Origin: Aeromonas veronii bv. veronii
Lineage (GTDB): Bacteria; Pseudomonadota; Gammaproteobacteria; Enterobacterales; Aeromonadaceae
Direction of reading: 5' to 3'
Assembly: GCF_000820225.1 (NCBI RefSeq)
Contig: NZ_CDDK01000041.1
Coordinates: 137,604 to 175,436, forward strand
Length of the DNA stretch: 37,833 nt
Shown: in pieces, positions 1 to 7,664 of the stretch
How positions within the stretch are numbered: position 1 is the first letter of the stretch
Layout: every line of letters begins with the position of its first letter
Position numbers and translations under genes: made by a program
Notes under the pieces: generated by a model
Seen by the model: the letters and a program-made list of their open reading frames with translations, nothing else
Database searches by the model: none
What the model was told of the DNA's origin: nothing

Positions 1-169
1 TCAGGTAATCAGGTAATCAAATCATTGGCAGCCCACATATAAATATACATCTACTACATTACATATTGATCATAGATATGACGCGCTAATATAGAGGCTT
101 GTCCGCAATATTCACAGGCAAGATTTGAGATAAAAAAATAAATATACGTTATTAATTATGCAGACTAAC

Positions 170-185
170 TGTGATCCATCTCTCA
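170..185 (+). promoter_or_regulatory. CRP-like binding site
   Basis: TGTGA at 170-174 and TCTCA at 181-185 are separated by 6 bases, matching the CRP layout TGTGA-N6-TCACA with one mismatch. The flanks (AAC before, TGATT after) are also AT-rich as in CRP sites. The centre lies about 57 bases upstream of the start site inferred from the promoter at 201-228, close to the spacing of class I CRP activation. Only the sequence match is seen; CRP binding is inference. Confidence 0.4.
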
Positions 186-200
186 TGATTTTTAAGCCGA

Positions 201-228
201 TTGATTTCTCAAAGTGGAGTGTTATCAT
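201..228 (+). promoter_or_regulatory. Sigma70-type promoter of the riboswitch transcript
   Basis: A -35 like TTGATT (201-206) and a -10 like TATCAT (223-228) are 16 bases apart. The inferred start near 235 falls just before the cyclic-di-GMP aptamer, so the RNA would begin with the riboswitch. The flanking DNA is AT-rich. Confidence 0.5.
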
Positions 229-234
229 CTAGAC

Positions 235-325
235 ATAGAGTAAAGGGCAAACCGATCGAAAGGTCGGGACGCAAAGCCACCGGTCTAAGGGTTTTGATAC
301 CTAAGACAGCGGAGCTGCCATCTGA
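235..325 (+). promoter_or_regulatory. Cyclic-di-GMP class I (GEMM-I) riboswitch aptamer
   Basis: The conserved GEMM-I blocks occur in order: GGGCAAACC (245-253); a hairpin with GAAA tetraloop (258-261) closed by CCGAUC/GGUCGG; GGGACGCAAAGCC (266-278); a second helix GUCUAAGG / CCUAAGAC (283-290 / 299-306) with one A-A mismatch; and CAGCGGAGCUGCC (307-319). This matches the architecture of the Vibrio Vc2 aptamer, which binds one cyclic-di-GMP between the two helices, with the tetraloop docking on the second helix. The aptamer sits between a promoter (201-228) and a short exported pilin-like gene (414-731), a typical target type for this class. Boundaries are approximate because the closing helix was not folded by computation. 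Confidence 0.9.
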
Positions 326-326
326 G

Positions 327-405
327 AAGAGTGATGTTATTGCCGATTTATGGCATTACTCTTTGATTGCGTTGCCCTTTTCGTACAACACCTGTGACGA
401 AAAGG
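327..405 (+). promoter_or_regulatory. Riboswitch expression platform with Shine-Dalgarno-sequestering hairpin
   Basis: Three pairings are visible. (a) AAGAGTGAT (327-335) pairs with ATTACTCTT (355-363), 9 bp with one G-U, plus an inner GCC/GGC (342-344 / 352-354); no proper T-run follows. (b) CCTTTTCGT (376-384) pairs perfectly with ACGAAAAGG (397-405) across a 12-base loop and buries the ribosome-binding site (AAGGA at 402-406, start codon at 414). (c) TTGCCCTTT (372-380) is complementary to AAAGGGCAA (242-250), the 5' strand of the aptamer core. Pairings (b) and (c) share bases 376-380 and exclude each other. Inference: ligand-bound aptamer keeps its 5' strand, which leaves (b) free to form and block translation; unbound RNA can form (c) and free the site, giving an OFF switch. 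Confidence 0.6.
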
Positions 406-413
406 ACATAGAT

Positions 414-731
414 ATGAAAGCTCAACACACCGCCTCCCGTTTAGTTCGCAAGACAGTTTTCTCTGTATGCACTTCCTTGCTGCTTGGTACCGCCTTGTTG
501 CCATCCACAGCTTCTGCGGCTGATGGCTCAGTGACGTTTACTGGCACTATCTATGAATCTCCATGTGATTTTTCTGACAGCAGCGTGACTTGCTATTCAG
601 GCATGAACAAGCAAACCATGCCTTTGGCTCACTTGCAGCAAGCCGGTCAAATCAGCTCAATTAGCAGCACTATCAGCTACAAAGTGACCAATGCCAGCAA
701 CATGGCGATCGTGACTGTCAGCTATCTCTGA
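414..731 (+). CDS. Small exported type 1 pilin-like protein
   Basis: This 105-residue protein starts at an ATG 7 bases after AAGGA and immediately follows the cyclic-di-GMP riboswitch. A longer in-frame reading from 201 would translate through the aptamer and is rejected. Residues 1-35 are a signal peptide: basic N-end, hydrophobic core with LLLGTALL, cleavage after ASA. The mature part is only about 70 residues. It opens like a chaperone-usher pilin (GSVTFTGTI, then Cys in ESPCDF and a second Cys in VTCYSG) and ends like one (VTVSYL), but it is about half the usual pilin length and lacks most of the middle strands. No chaperone or usher gene is nearby. It could be a minimal adhesin-like secreted factor or a shortened pilin; the function is not known. 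Expression is likely under cyclic-di-GMP and perhaps CRP control. Confidence 0.75.
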   Translation: MKAQHTASRLVRKTVFSVCTSLLLGTALLPSTASAADGSVTFTGTIYESPCDFSDSSVTCYSGMNKQTMPLAHLQQAGQISSISSTISYKVTNASNMAIVTVSYL

Positions 732-803
732 TGACTCATCTGTAGTGACGCTGAAATTGGCGCGAAACAGATGAGCAGGTGGTGTTGAAAGCAACTCTTA
801 TCA

Positions 804-842
804 GGTCGCCTGTGCTACCCATACAGGCGGCCAATTTCTTTT
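804..842 (+). terminator. Intrinsic terminator of the pilin-like gene
   Basis: GGTCGCCTGT (804-813) pairs with ACAGGCGGCC (823-832), 10 bp with one G-U and a 9-base loop, followed by AATTTCTTTT. A further 9-bp inverted repeat without T-run, CTCATCTGT (735-743) / ACAGATGAG (767-775), lies between the stop codon and this terminator. Confidence 0.8.
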
Positions 843-1201
843 CATCCCGCCTCCTCACGAACAAATAGCTGGCTTTGCTGATTGAGTCACCAGTCATCAT
901 CCGCCCAGATAATGTGGCTTAAGCCATAGGGACATCTCGCTTTTCCTGGTCATTTGCTGCATGTCTCGTGTTGATTAAATGAGATCTGACACGCATTTTA
1001 CAAAACTAACAATTTCTTCAATAAAGTCGCATGTGAGCCCTCACTACGGCAGCAGGAGTTCAAAAACAGCAAGCATATAAATCAACGCTACATCATTGAT
1101 TTATATGTTATTTAAAAAATCATTGATATTCTTTTGAGTCTCTGTAAATTGCCTTGCGATTACTCGCAAGACAATACACAAACAAGAACAAAGGGATAAA
1201 A
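843..1201 (+). promoter_or_regulatory. AT-rich control region of the collagenase gene with 12-bp inverted repeat
   Basis: No gene is seen in this stretch. CATATAAATCAA (1074-1085) and TTGATTTATATG (1096-1107) form a perfect 12-bp inverted repeat with a 10-base centre, so the half-site centres are about two helix turns apart, as expected for a dimeric regulator. ATCATTGAT occurs twice, once overlapping the repeat and once at about 1119. A possible promoter follows (TTGATA 1123-1128, 16 bases, TAAATT 1145-1150), so the repeat would lie just upstream of the -35. A small hairpin, CTTGCG/CGCAAG, sits at about 1153-1170 in the predicted leader. The regulator is unknown. Confidence 0.5.
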
Positions 1202-3961
1202 ATGAACCGTTCAGGTACCGGGTGGCTGCTGCTGGCAAGCCCCCTGCTTTTGGCTACATCCTCGGCGCAAGCCAACTACTCCCCCAATGACTGGCGACAG
1301 TATCAGCTGACTGGCGAATCGAGCCGGCAACTGGCCGCTCGCATCACCGAGATCACCTACGAGCTCAAGGCGCGCAGCAGCAATGCTCCTTACCAGCAGC
1401 TTAGGGTCTACCGTCGCTTCGACTGGCAGAGCAGCGATCTCGCCGCACTGGCCGAGCAACAGTGTGGCGAGCCGCAGCTCAAGGTAGATGCGGGCTGGCA
1501 GATCCGCTTCGTGCGCTGTGAAGATCGGATTCCTGCGGGCAAGCTGATCCCGGCCAGCAGTTATGACTTTGGTTATGGCCTCAAGCAGGGTCGCTGGGAG
1601 CAGCTGGCGGGCACGCCGACCGCCCAGCGCCAGGATCGTCTGCCACTGCCACAAGCCATCATCCTGGGTCAGAGCGAAAGGGAGCTGGATCGCTGCGAAC
1701 TCAACGCACAAGGTCACTGCGCCGAGTCGGAGTGGCACTATCAACCGCAGGATTGGCAGCAGTTGCAGGTACTTGAAGAGACCCCGAGTGAGCGGGATGG
1801 CCGGTTGGAGCAGATCTTCTTCCGCCTGCAGCCGGTGGCAGGCAGTCAGGCTGCCGCTCAGGTCAGCGAGATCCATGTCTGGCGCCGCTATCAGTGGCAG
1901 CTGGATCAGCTCACGCCTCAGCAGGAGTGTGATGAGCCGCAGGAGCGCAAGGAGGGGAGCAACACCATCCGCTATCGCATCTGTCGTCAGGTGATCCCCG
2001 CTGGCAGCGAGGTTCAGGTAACGTTGCAAGATAGCGGCTACCAATATCCGGTCGCCGGCGGCGAGTGGCAGCCCCTGCCAGAGAGCAAAGAGTGGCAGGA
2101 GAGCCGGGTGCTCAATCGCCCCATCGTGCTGGCCAGCAAGGAGGAGCAGCTGGAGTGCCGCCGCGCCAACGGTCGTCTCTGCTCCGAGCCAGAGCAACCC
2201 GATGTGGATCTGCTCGACAGCGATGCCGCCAAACTGGTGGCCGACGTGAGCGGCCAGAACAGTCCTGCCTGGCAGGCGGATTACGGCCACGATGACGCCA
2301 AGCTGATGGCGGTGGTGCGCGGCATGCGTGCTCTGCTGGCTGCCAACCAACCGACCCATCCGGCAATGGACAAGCTGCTCTACTATGTGCGCGCCCACAA
2401 CTACCACGGCGGCGTTGGCAAAGAGAGTGATCAGGCCGCCCGGGCGCTGGCCGGGGTGATGATTGATCTGCTCAACCACCCATTGCTGCTGGGAGCTGAA
2501 CCGCAGGATCAGGCTGGCACAGTGCTGGAAGCCTGGAGCGTAGCGGCGCAGGGACAGCTTGGGCAAGCCGCCTTCCGCCAGAGTGCCGCCCCCATGCTGG
2601 CCCAGCTCAACCAGGCGCTCGGCTATGCGGTGCAACATGCGGCGCAGATCAATGGCCACAAACCCTGGGCCGATGGCCTGTTCGAGCTGCTCAATCTGGT
2701 CGATCAGAGCGCCTCTTACGGTCAGCAGGCTGACTTCAGTGCAGCTGTGCTGCAACAGGAGGCGGCATTGCGCCAGAGCCTGCTGCAACTGGGCCTGAGC
2801 GAGCTGGCCCTCTGGAAACAGCGCGATGGCTCACGGGACCTGTTTATCTTCAACAACATCCTCGATGCCCATAGCCGCCTCTACCAGATGATGCGCTACC
2901 TCCATCACACCAGCCCGGATAAGGCGATCGCCTATCGCCAACAGCTGGATCGCGATGTCATCGCCATCATGCGCCAGCAGGGACTGGTCCCGGGCGGCCA
3001 GCATCCGGCCGCCATGCTGGAAGAGGTCTCCCTGACCCTCTCCAGCTACTACCTCACCTACACGGATCGCACCAGCGAAGCCTGTGTCAGTGGCGAGTTT
3101 GCCGGGCTTTGTACCCCGATCCGCATGGAAGATATTCTGCCGTTCGAGCACACCTGCTCACCCACCCTGCGTCTGCGCGCTCAGGATCTGACCCAGGCTC
3201 AGGCCGAAGGGATCTGCCGCGAGCTGGGTGATGAAGAGCAGCGCTTCCACCAGCAGATGGAGACTGGCTGGCAACCGGTGGCCGATGATCACAACGAAGC
3301 GCTGGAGCTGGTGATCTTCAACTCCTCCGCCGACTGGGGCCGCTACGGCAGCGCGCTGTTTGGTGTCTCCACCGACAATGGCGGCATCTATATCGAGGGG
3401 GATCCGGCTCGCCCCGACAATCAGGCCCGCTTCTTCGCCTATGAGGCGGAGTGGAAACGCCCCGCCTTCCAGGTGTGGAACCTGCGCCACGAGTACGTTC
3501 ACTATCTGGATGGTCGCTTCAACCAGTACGGCAGCTTCGGCCACTATCCGCTCAACCGCACTACCTGGTGGGCAGAGGGGATTGCAGAGTACATCGCCCA
3601 CGGCCAGTGCTTTGCCCGTGGTCTGGATAACGTGGCAAACCGCCCCGCCAACCAGCGTCCGACACTGGCGGCGATCCTCCACCTTGACTACGACCAGGGT
3701 GGCGAGATGGTCTACTCCTGGTCCTATACCGTGCACCGCTTCCTCAACGATACCGGTCGCGGCGCCAGCTGGCTGGCGCTGGCACAGGCGCTGCGCAATC
3801 CGGATCGGCAGCAGGCGATGAGCGACTTCGAAGGGGAGCTGGACCGGCTGATCGCCAACGACAGCGACGCCTATCAGGCGTGGCTCGCCCGAGATCTGCT
3901 GCCCTGGTGGCAAGCCAACAAGGAGTCAGACGCCTGCAAGGGCAACGACTCCGCCCACTGA
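1202..3961 (+). CDS. Secreted M9-family collagenase with duplicated N-terminal module
   Basis: This is a 919-residue secreted zinc protease of the bacterial collagenase family (M9). The start at 1202 is chosen because it directly gives a signal peptide (MNRSGTGWLLLASP, cleavage near SAQA-NY) and follows GGGATAAAA; an in-frame ATG at 1154 would put hydrophilic residues before it. Zinc ligands are visible: HEYVH at residues 763-767 and the downstream glutamate E796 in AEGIAEY, 29 residues on, the usual spacing for this family. The M9 N-terminal (activator) region begins near residue 340. Before it lie two related units of about 130 residues (roughly 27-160 and 160-310). Each contains VYRR/VWRR, an aromatic-W-Q strand, paired Cys, an IPAG turn and a terminal G-W-Q-L/P motif. 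They look like a tandem duplication and may be substrate-binding or folding modules. Collagen as substrate is inferred from the family. Confidence 0.88.
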   Translation: MNRSGTGWLLLASPLLLATSSAQANYSPNDWRQYQLTGESSRQLAARITEITYELKARSSNAPYQQLRVYRRFDWQSSDLAALAEQQCGEPQLKVDAGWQIRFVRCEDRIPAGKLIPASSYDFGYGLKQGRWEQLAGTPTAQRQDRLPLPQAIILGQSERELDRCELNAQGHCAESEWHYQPQDWQQLQVLEETPSERDGRLEQIFFRLQPVAGSQAAAQVSEIHVWRRYQWQLDQLTPQQECDEPQERKEGSNTIRYRICRQVIPAGSEVQVTLQDSGYQYPVAGGEWQPLPESKEWQESRVLNRPIVLASKEEQLECRRANGRLCSEPEQPDVDLLDSDAAKLVADVSGQNSPAWQADYGHDDAKLMAVVRGMRALLAANQPTHPAMDKLLYYVRAHNYHGGVGKESDQAARALAGVMIDLLNHPLLLGAEPQDQAGTVLEAWSVAAQGQLGQAAFRQSAAPMLAQLNQALGYAVQHAAQINGHKPWADGLFELLNLVDQSASYGQQADFSAAVLQQEAALRQSLLQLGLSELALWKQRDGSRDLFIFNNILDAHSRLYQMMRYLHHTSPDKAIAYRQQLDRDVIAIMRQQGLVPGGQHPAAMLEEVSLTLSSYYLTYTDRTSEACVSGEFAGLCTPIRMEDILPFEHTCSPTLRLRAQDLTQAQAEGICRELGDEEQRFHQQMETGWQPVADDHNEALELVIFNSSADWGRYGSALFGVSTDNGGIYIEGDPARPDNQARFFAYEAEWKRPAFQVWNLRHEYVHYLDGRFNQYGSFGHYPLNRTTWWAEGIAEYIAHGQCFARGLDNVANRPANQRPTLAAILHLDYDQGGEMVYSWSYTVHRFLNDTGRGASWLALAQALRNPDRQQAMSDFEGELDRLIANDSDAYQAWLARDLLPWWQANKESDACKGNDSAH

Positions 3962-3978
3962 TAAACCTTCACCTAACA

Positions 3979-4009
3979 GAGGGGCTGCCACCGCAGCCCC
4001 TCGCTTTAT
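3979..4009 (+). terminator. Intrinsic terminator after the collagenase gene
   Basis: GAGGGGCTGC (3979-3988) pairs with GCAGCCCCTC (3993-4002), 10 bp with a 4-base loop, followed by GCTTTATC. The T-run is short but the stem is strong and lies 18 bases after the stop codon. Confidence 0.75.
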
Positions 4010-4076
4010 CCTCCCGCTCTCCCGGCCTCTGCTGCGACAACCTCTGCCCGAATGAGGTGCCCGCCCGTTATCAAGC

Positions 4077-4106
4077 CTGACGCCAGCGGCCGAGTTGTAA
4101 TAGAAT
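4077..4106 (+). promoter_or_regulatory. Possible sanA promoter
   Basis: CTGACG (4077-4082) and TAGAAT (4101-4106) are 18 bases apart, with 4/6 and 5/6 matches to sigma70 consensus. The start would be near 4113, giving a leader of about 36 bases before the ATG at 4149. Confidence 0.35.
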
Positions 4107-4148
4107 GCCGATAGCCACTCCCAACTTCAGACCCTGACCGCACCGCGC

Positions 4149-5096
4149 ATGAAGAAGTTTGCCAAGATCCTCCTCGCCTGCCTCGTTTTGCTGCTGGCCC
4201 TGATTGCCATGCTGCTGGGCTACAGCGAGTGGATCGTCTCGGATGCCCGTCACTACACCTACGATCGGGTGGACAAGGTGCCCTACAACCGGGTTGCGGT
4301 GGTGCTGGGTACCTCCAAATATCTCTCCGGTGGCGGCCCCAACCACTACTTCAAATACCGCATCAAGGCGGCGGCCGAGCTCTACAACAATGCCAAGGTG
4401 GACTTCATCATCGTCTCCGGTGACAACGCCACCGTGCAGTACAACGAGCCACGCCAGATGCGCCGCGCCCTGATCAAGGCGGGCATCCCCGCCTCCGCCA
4501 TCTATATGGATTTTGCCGGATTCCGCACCCTCGACTCTGTGGTTCGCGCCAAGGAGGTGTTCGGCCAGGAGCGCTTTACCGTGGTCTCCCAAGGCTTTCA
4601 TAACGAGCGGGCCATTTTCATCGCTCGCCATTTCGGTATCGATGCGGTCGGCTTCAATGCCGAGGATCCCAGCGCCTATCAGGGGATCCGCACACGGGTG
4701 AGGGAAGTCTTTGCCCGCCTGATGGGGCTGCTCGACCTCTATGTACTGGACAAGGGGCCCAAGTTCCTCGGGGCTCCGGTCCCCATCGGTCTGCCTGTGC
4801 CTTGCCAGTCACTAAGTACCATCGGCAGTCTGCAACCCTGCCTCAAACAACCCAAACCGGCGGTGGATGAGGCCAAGCCAGCGGCAGTCTCTGCCGCGGT
4901 TGCCACCGAGTCAGCAACTTCGTCTGCCTCGGCCACGACTGAACAAGTCACTCCTGCTTTATCCGCAGCGGCAACGACTGATCCGGTCACTCCCGCCAAA
5001 TCCGCGGCAGAAACCACCGCAGAGGCGCCCAGTGCGGCCTTGCCCACATTGCCGATGACCCCTTCAGCCGCCAGCGTCAGCACTGCCACACCATAA
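4149..5096 (+). CDS. sanA: SanA-like DUF218 inner-membrane protein with Ala/Thr/Pro-rich tail
   Basis: The first 235 residues match Enterobacteria SanA (DUF218/YdcF family): an N-terminal membrane anchor (LLACLVLLLALIAMLLGY), then VVLGTSKY, SGDNA, YNEP, FAGFRTLDSVVR, SQGFHNERA and KFLGAPVPI. E. coli SanA has 239 residues and contributes to the envelope barrier against vancomycin at high temperature; its chemistry is not established. This protein has 315 residues. The extra 80 or so at the C-end are low-complexity Ala/Thr/Ser/Pro with imperfect repeats of TPA-SAA-TT, starting after a two-Cys segment (PCQS, QPCL). The tail would be periplasmic and may span the cell wall. No clear ribosome-binding site precedes the ATG. 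Confidence 0.88.
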   Translation: MKKFAKILLACLVLLLALIAMLLGYSEWIVSDARHYTYDRVDKVPYNRVAVVLGTSKYLSGGGPNHYFKYRIKAAAELYNNAKVDFIIVSGDNATVQYNEPRQMRRALIKAGIPASAIYMDFAGFRTLDSVVRAKEVFGQERFTVVSQGFHNERAIFIARHFGIDAVGFNAEDPSAYQGIRTRVREVFARLMGLLDLYVLDKGPKFLGAPVPIGLPVPCQSLSTIGSLQPCLKQPKPAVDEAKPAAVSAAVATESATSSASATTEQVTPALSAAATTDPVTPAKSAAETTAEAPSAALPTLPMTPSAASVSTATP

Positions 5097-5102
5097 ACAG
5101 AC

Positions 5103-5130
5103 GACCCGCCAACTGGCGGGTCTTGTTATT
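5103..5130 (+). terminator. Intrinsic terminator of sanA
   Basis: GACCCGCC (5103-5110) pairs with GGCGGGTC (5115-5122) around AACT, followed by TTGTTATT. It lies 6 bases after the sanA stop. The opposite strand lacks a T-run, so it probably does not serve sodA. Confidence 0.8.
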
Positions 5131-5180
5131 ACTGCGCGGGTTGTGGCGGCTGTACTGCAAACCAATTCCCAGCGACCAAG

Positions 5181-5795
<615 letters not shown>

Positions 5796-5812
5796 GATGA
5801 CCTCTGTTCGGA

Positions 5813-6238
5813 TTAATGGAGCCGGGATGAGGGCTCGCTCTGACACAGGCAGTGACCGAGCGAACGCATGATCCCGGCGTGGCTGCCGTGGCGCTGTACG
5901 AACGTCAGCAACTCGGCACGGGTTGTGCGGGTATGGCGCAAAGCAGCCTCTCGCAGGCGAGAGGAGCAAGCGGGGGAGTGACAGGTCGCCAGCAGGCAGT
6001 CGTGCACATAGCAGAGCAGGTCGGCGGCGCGATCGGGCAAAGTCATAGCCACCAGCAGATCTGCCAGATTGTGGTGAGCCACAACCAGCGCAGCCACCGC
6101 CTCATCGGCGTCATGCCACTGCACCAATTGCTGACGAGCCAGCCAGAGCGCCTGCTGATAATGGGCCAACGCCTGATGATACTCGCCGCAGTCAAACAGC
6201 CGGTTGCCCTCTCTGGTCTGCTGTTTCCAGTGACTCAT
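5813..6238 (-). CDS. TPR-like protein of the sodA operon (possibly DUF2753)
   Basis: This 141-residue cytoplasmic helical protein has two TPR-like helix pairs: residues about 8-40 ([18 protein letters not shown] pattern) and about 50-80 ([13 protein letters not shown] pattern). Several Cys follow in the C-terminal half, including CHSPAC. It resembles the DUF2753 proteins that I recall beside sodA in vibrios, from memory and not checked. The ATG at 6238 is preceded by GAAGG at about 10 bases; an upstream in-frame ATG at 6292 would add 18 residues and cannot be excluded. It is the first gene after the Fur box, so it should rise with sodA under iron limitation or oxidative stress. Function unknown; a role as helper or scaffold in the superoxide response is only a guess. 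Confidence 0.75.
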   Translation of the reverse strand: MSHWKQQTREGNRLFDCGEYHQALAHYQQALWLARQQLVQWHDADEAVAALVVAHHNLADLLVAMTLPDRAADLLCYVHDCLLATCHSPACSSRLREAALRHTRTTRAELLTFVQRHGSHAGIMRSLGHCLCQSEPSSRLH

Positions 6239-6310
6239 GCTGCTGCCACCTTCGGTCGACTCGACCCACCCCTTCACCCAGGTTGCTGTCATATGCTTCA
6301 CACCAACAAA

Positions 6311-6325
6311 TGATAATAATTATCA
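6311..6325. promoter_or_regulatory. Fur box of the TPR-sodA operon
   Basis: TGATAATAATTATCA is a perfect 7-1-7 Fur motif (TGATAAT-N-ATTATCA). It lies about 75 bases upstream of the 6238 start of the leftward operon, where Fur with iron would block the promoter. The -10/-35 elements are not unambiguous. Confidence 0.88.
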
Positions 6326-6386
6326 TTACATGAATCATATCCGGGAGACAAGGGGCGTCGGGATCGCAACAAACAGCCAAAGTAGC

Positions 6387-6418
6387 GCGGCCACCCTTTT
6401 GCAAGGAGTGGCCGCTTG
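6387..6418 (-). terminator. Probable cheV terminator hairpin
   Basis: GCGGCCAC (6387-6394) and GTGGCCGC (6408-6415) form an 8-bp stem, with inner CCTT/AAGG pairing and one bulged base. It lies about 50 bases beyond the cheV stop in the leftward direction. A good T-run is missing on either strand, so termination is probable but not certain. A smaller repeat CCGGTC/GACCGG sits at about 6424-6444. Confidence 0.5.
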
Positions 6419-6466
6419 AGGCACCGGTCAGTGGATTCGACCGGCTAATTGGAAGTTAACGGCAGG

Positions 6467-7483
6467 TCAGATGTTGTTGGCGGGCGAAGGCGGGGCAATT
6501 CCCAGCAGCATATGATCCATCATCCCCACCATGCGCCCTATCTCGGGCTTGGTGATGGTATCGTTGGCCCCCAGTTGCAGCGCTTTCTGGCGGTTGTCAT
6601 CGCTCATCAGGGAGGAGAACATCACGATGGGCATCTCCTTGTAGGAGGGGGTGTCACGCAGCCGCTTGAGCAGGTGCATGCCATCCATGCGCGGCATCTC
6701 CACATCGGTGATCACCGCGTTGACAAAGCCGGTCACCGGCATTCTCTCCTCCTGGGCCAAACGATCGAAATCCGTCATCATCTCCAGTCCCTCGCCCCCA
6801 TCCTTGGCCGTAATCACGTTGTAACCGGCGGTGCGCAGGGTGGTTTCGATCATCTTGCGGATAAAGGCCGAGTCATCCACCACCAGGATGGTTTTGCCCT
6901 GTCGCAGCGCCATCATGCGATCGTCGATAAGCACCTTGCGATCCTGAGTGACGTCGTACTTCTCCATGCTGAGCTCGGGGTTGATATCGGCGATGATTTT
7001 CTCGAAATCGAGGATCATGATGAGGTTGCCATCGCGCCTGACCACGGCCACCACGCAGTCGTTCTCCCCCGCTTCCAGAAACTGGCTGGGGGACTCCACA
7101 TCCTCCCAGGAGACCCGGTGGATCCTGCTGACACTGTCGATCAGAAAACCGTTGGCCATCTTGTTGAAGTCGGTGACGATCACCACCTTGTGGCTGGGGT
7201 CGGGGTTGGTCTTGATGCCAAGCCAGCCCGCCAGATCCACCAGCGGGATGAGCCGATCCCGCAGGGAGAAGACCCCCACCATATGACGCTGGGCGTTGGG
7301 GTAATCTGTGGTCTCCGGCACCCGGATCACCTCGCGTACCTTGGCGACGTTGATCCCGTAATAAGCGGTTTTTTCACGGCCGTCCGGTAGCTGCTTCTTG
7401 AGGTGAAACTCGATGATCTCAAGTTCGTTGGTGCCACTTTCGGTCAGGATAGATTTACGCTCTTCCCCATCTTTGGACATCAT
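6467..7483 (-). CDS. cheV: Chemotaxis coupling protein CheV (CheW-REC)
   Basis: CheV links methyl-accepting chemoreceptors to the CheA kinase and tunes signalling through its own receiver domain. The protein has about 338 residues. Residues about 12-165 are a CheW domain (ELEIIEFHL, YGINVAKVREVI, GVFSLRDRLIPLVDLAGWLG). Residues about 205-330 are a receiver domain, with acidic pocket VVDDS, phosphorylation site D260 in ITDVEMPRMDG, and the conserved Lys in TKPEIG. The start is one of two adjacent ATGs at 7483/7480, 6-9 bases after GAGAG; the longer frame to 7762 has no ribosome-binding site and no homology. It is a solitary gene with no other chemotaxis genes in the window, so it works with proteins encoded elsewhere. 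Confidence 0.93.
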   Translation of the reverse strand: MMSKDGEERKSILTESGTNELEIIEFHLKKQLPDGREKTAYYGINVAKVREVIRVPETTDYPNAQRHMVGVFSLRDRLIPLVDLAGWLGIKTNPDPSHKVVIVTDFNKMANGFLIDSVSRIHRVSWEDVESPSQFLEAGENDCVVAVVRRDGNLIMILDFEKIIADINPELSMEKYDVTQDRKVLIDDRMMALRQGKTILVVDDSAFIRKMIETTLRTAGYNVITAKDGGEGLEMMTDFDRLAQEERMPVTGFVNAVITDVEMPRMDGMHLLKRLRDTPSYKEMPIVMFSSLMSDDNRQKALQLGANDTITKPEIGRMVGMMDHMLLGIAPPSPANNI

Positions 7484-7664
7484 GGTGACTCTCATTCTGG
7501 TTGCGCGGGCAGCAGACCGCTGCGGTTTTCCCTCAGTATAGGAATGGAATTCACCCAACGGCTCGGATCTCGGCAAGATTGCAGCGTTAACCGCTTGATC
7601 CCGCAGACTGGCGGGAGCGTATCTGCCAATCAGGACAAATCCATGTGCTGATAAGGAGCCAGAG

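Noticed and set aside
201..413. N-terminal extension of the pilin-like protein through the riboswitch
   Set aside because: These bases form the cyclic-di-GMP aptamer, and the signal peptide begins exactly at the ATG at 414.
1211..2788. Long open frame (525 codons) on the - strand opposite the collagenase
   Set aside because: It is a shadow of a GC-rich gene: the + strand frame has a signal peptide and collagenase motifs, while the opposite frame gives a Leu/Gln/Ile-rich protein without domains.
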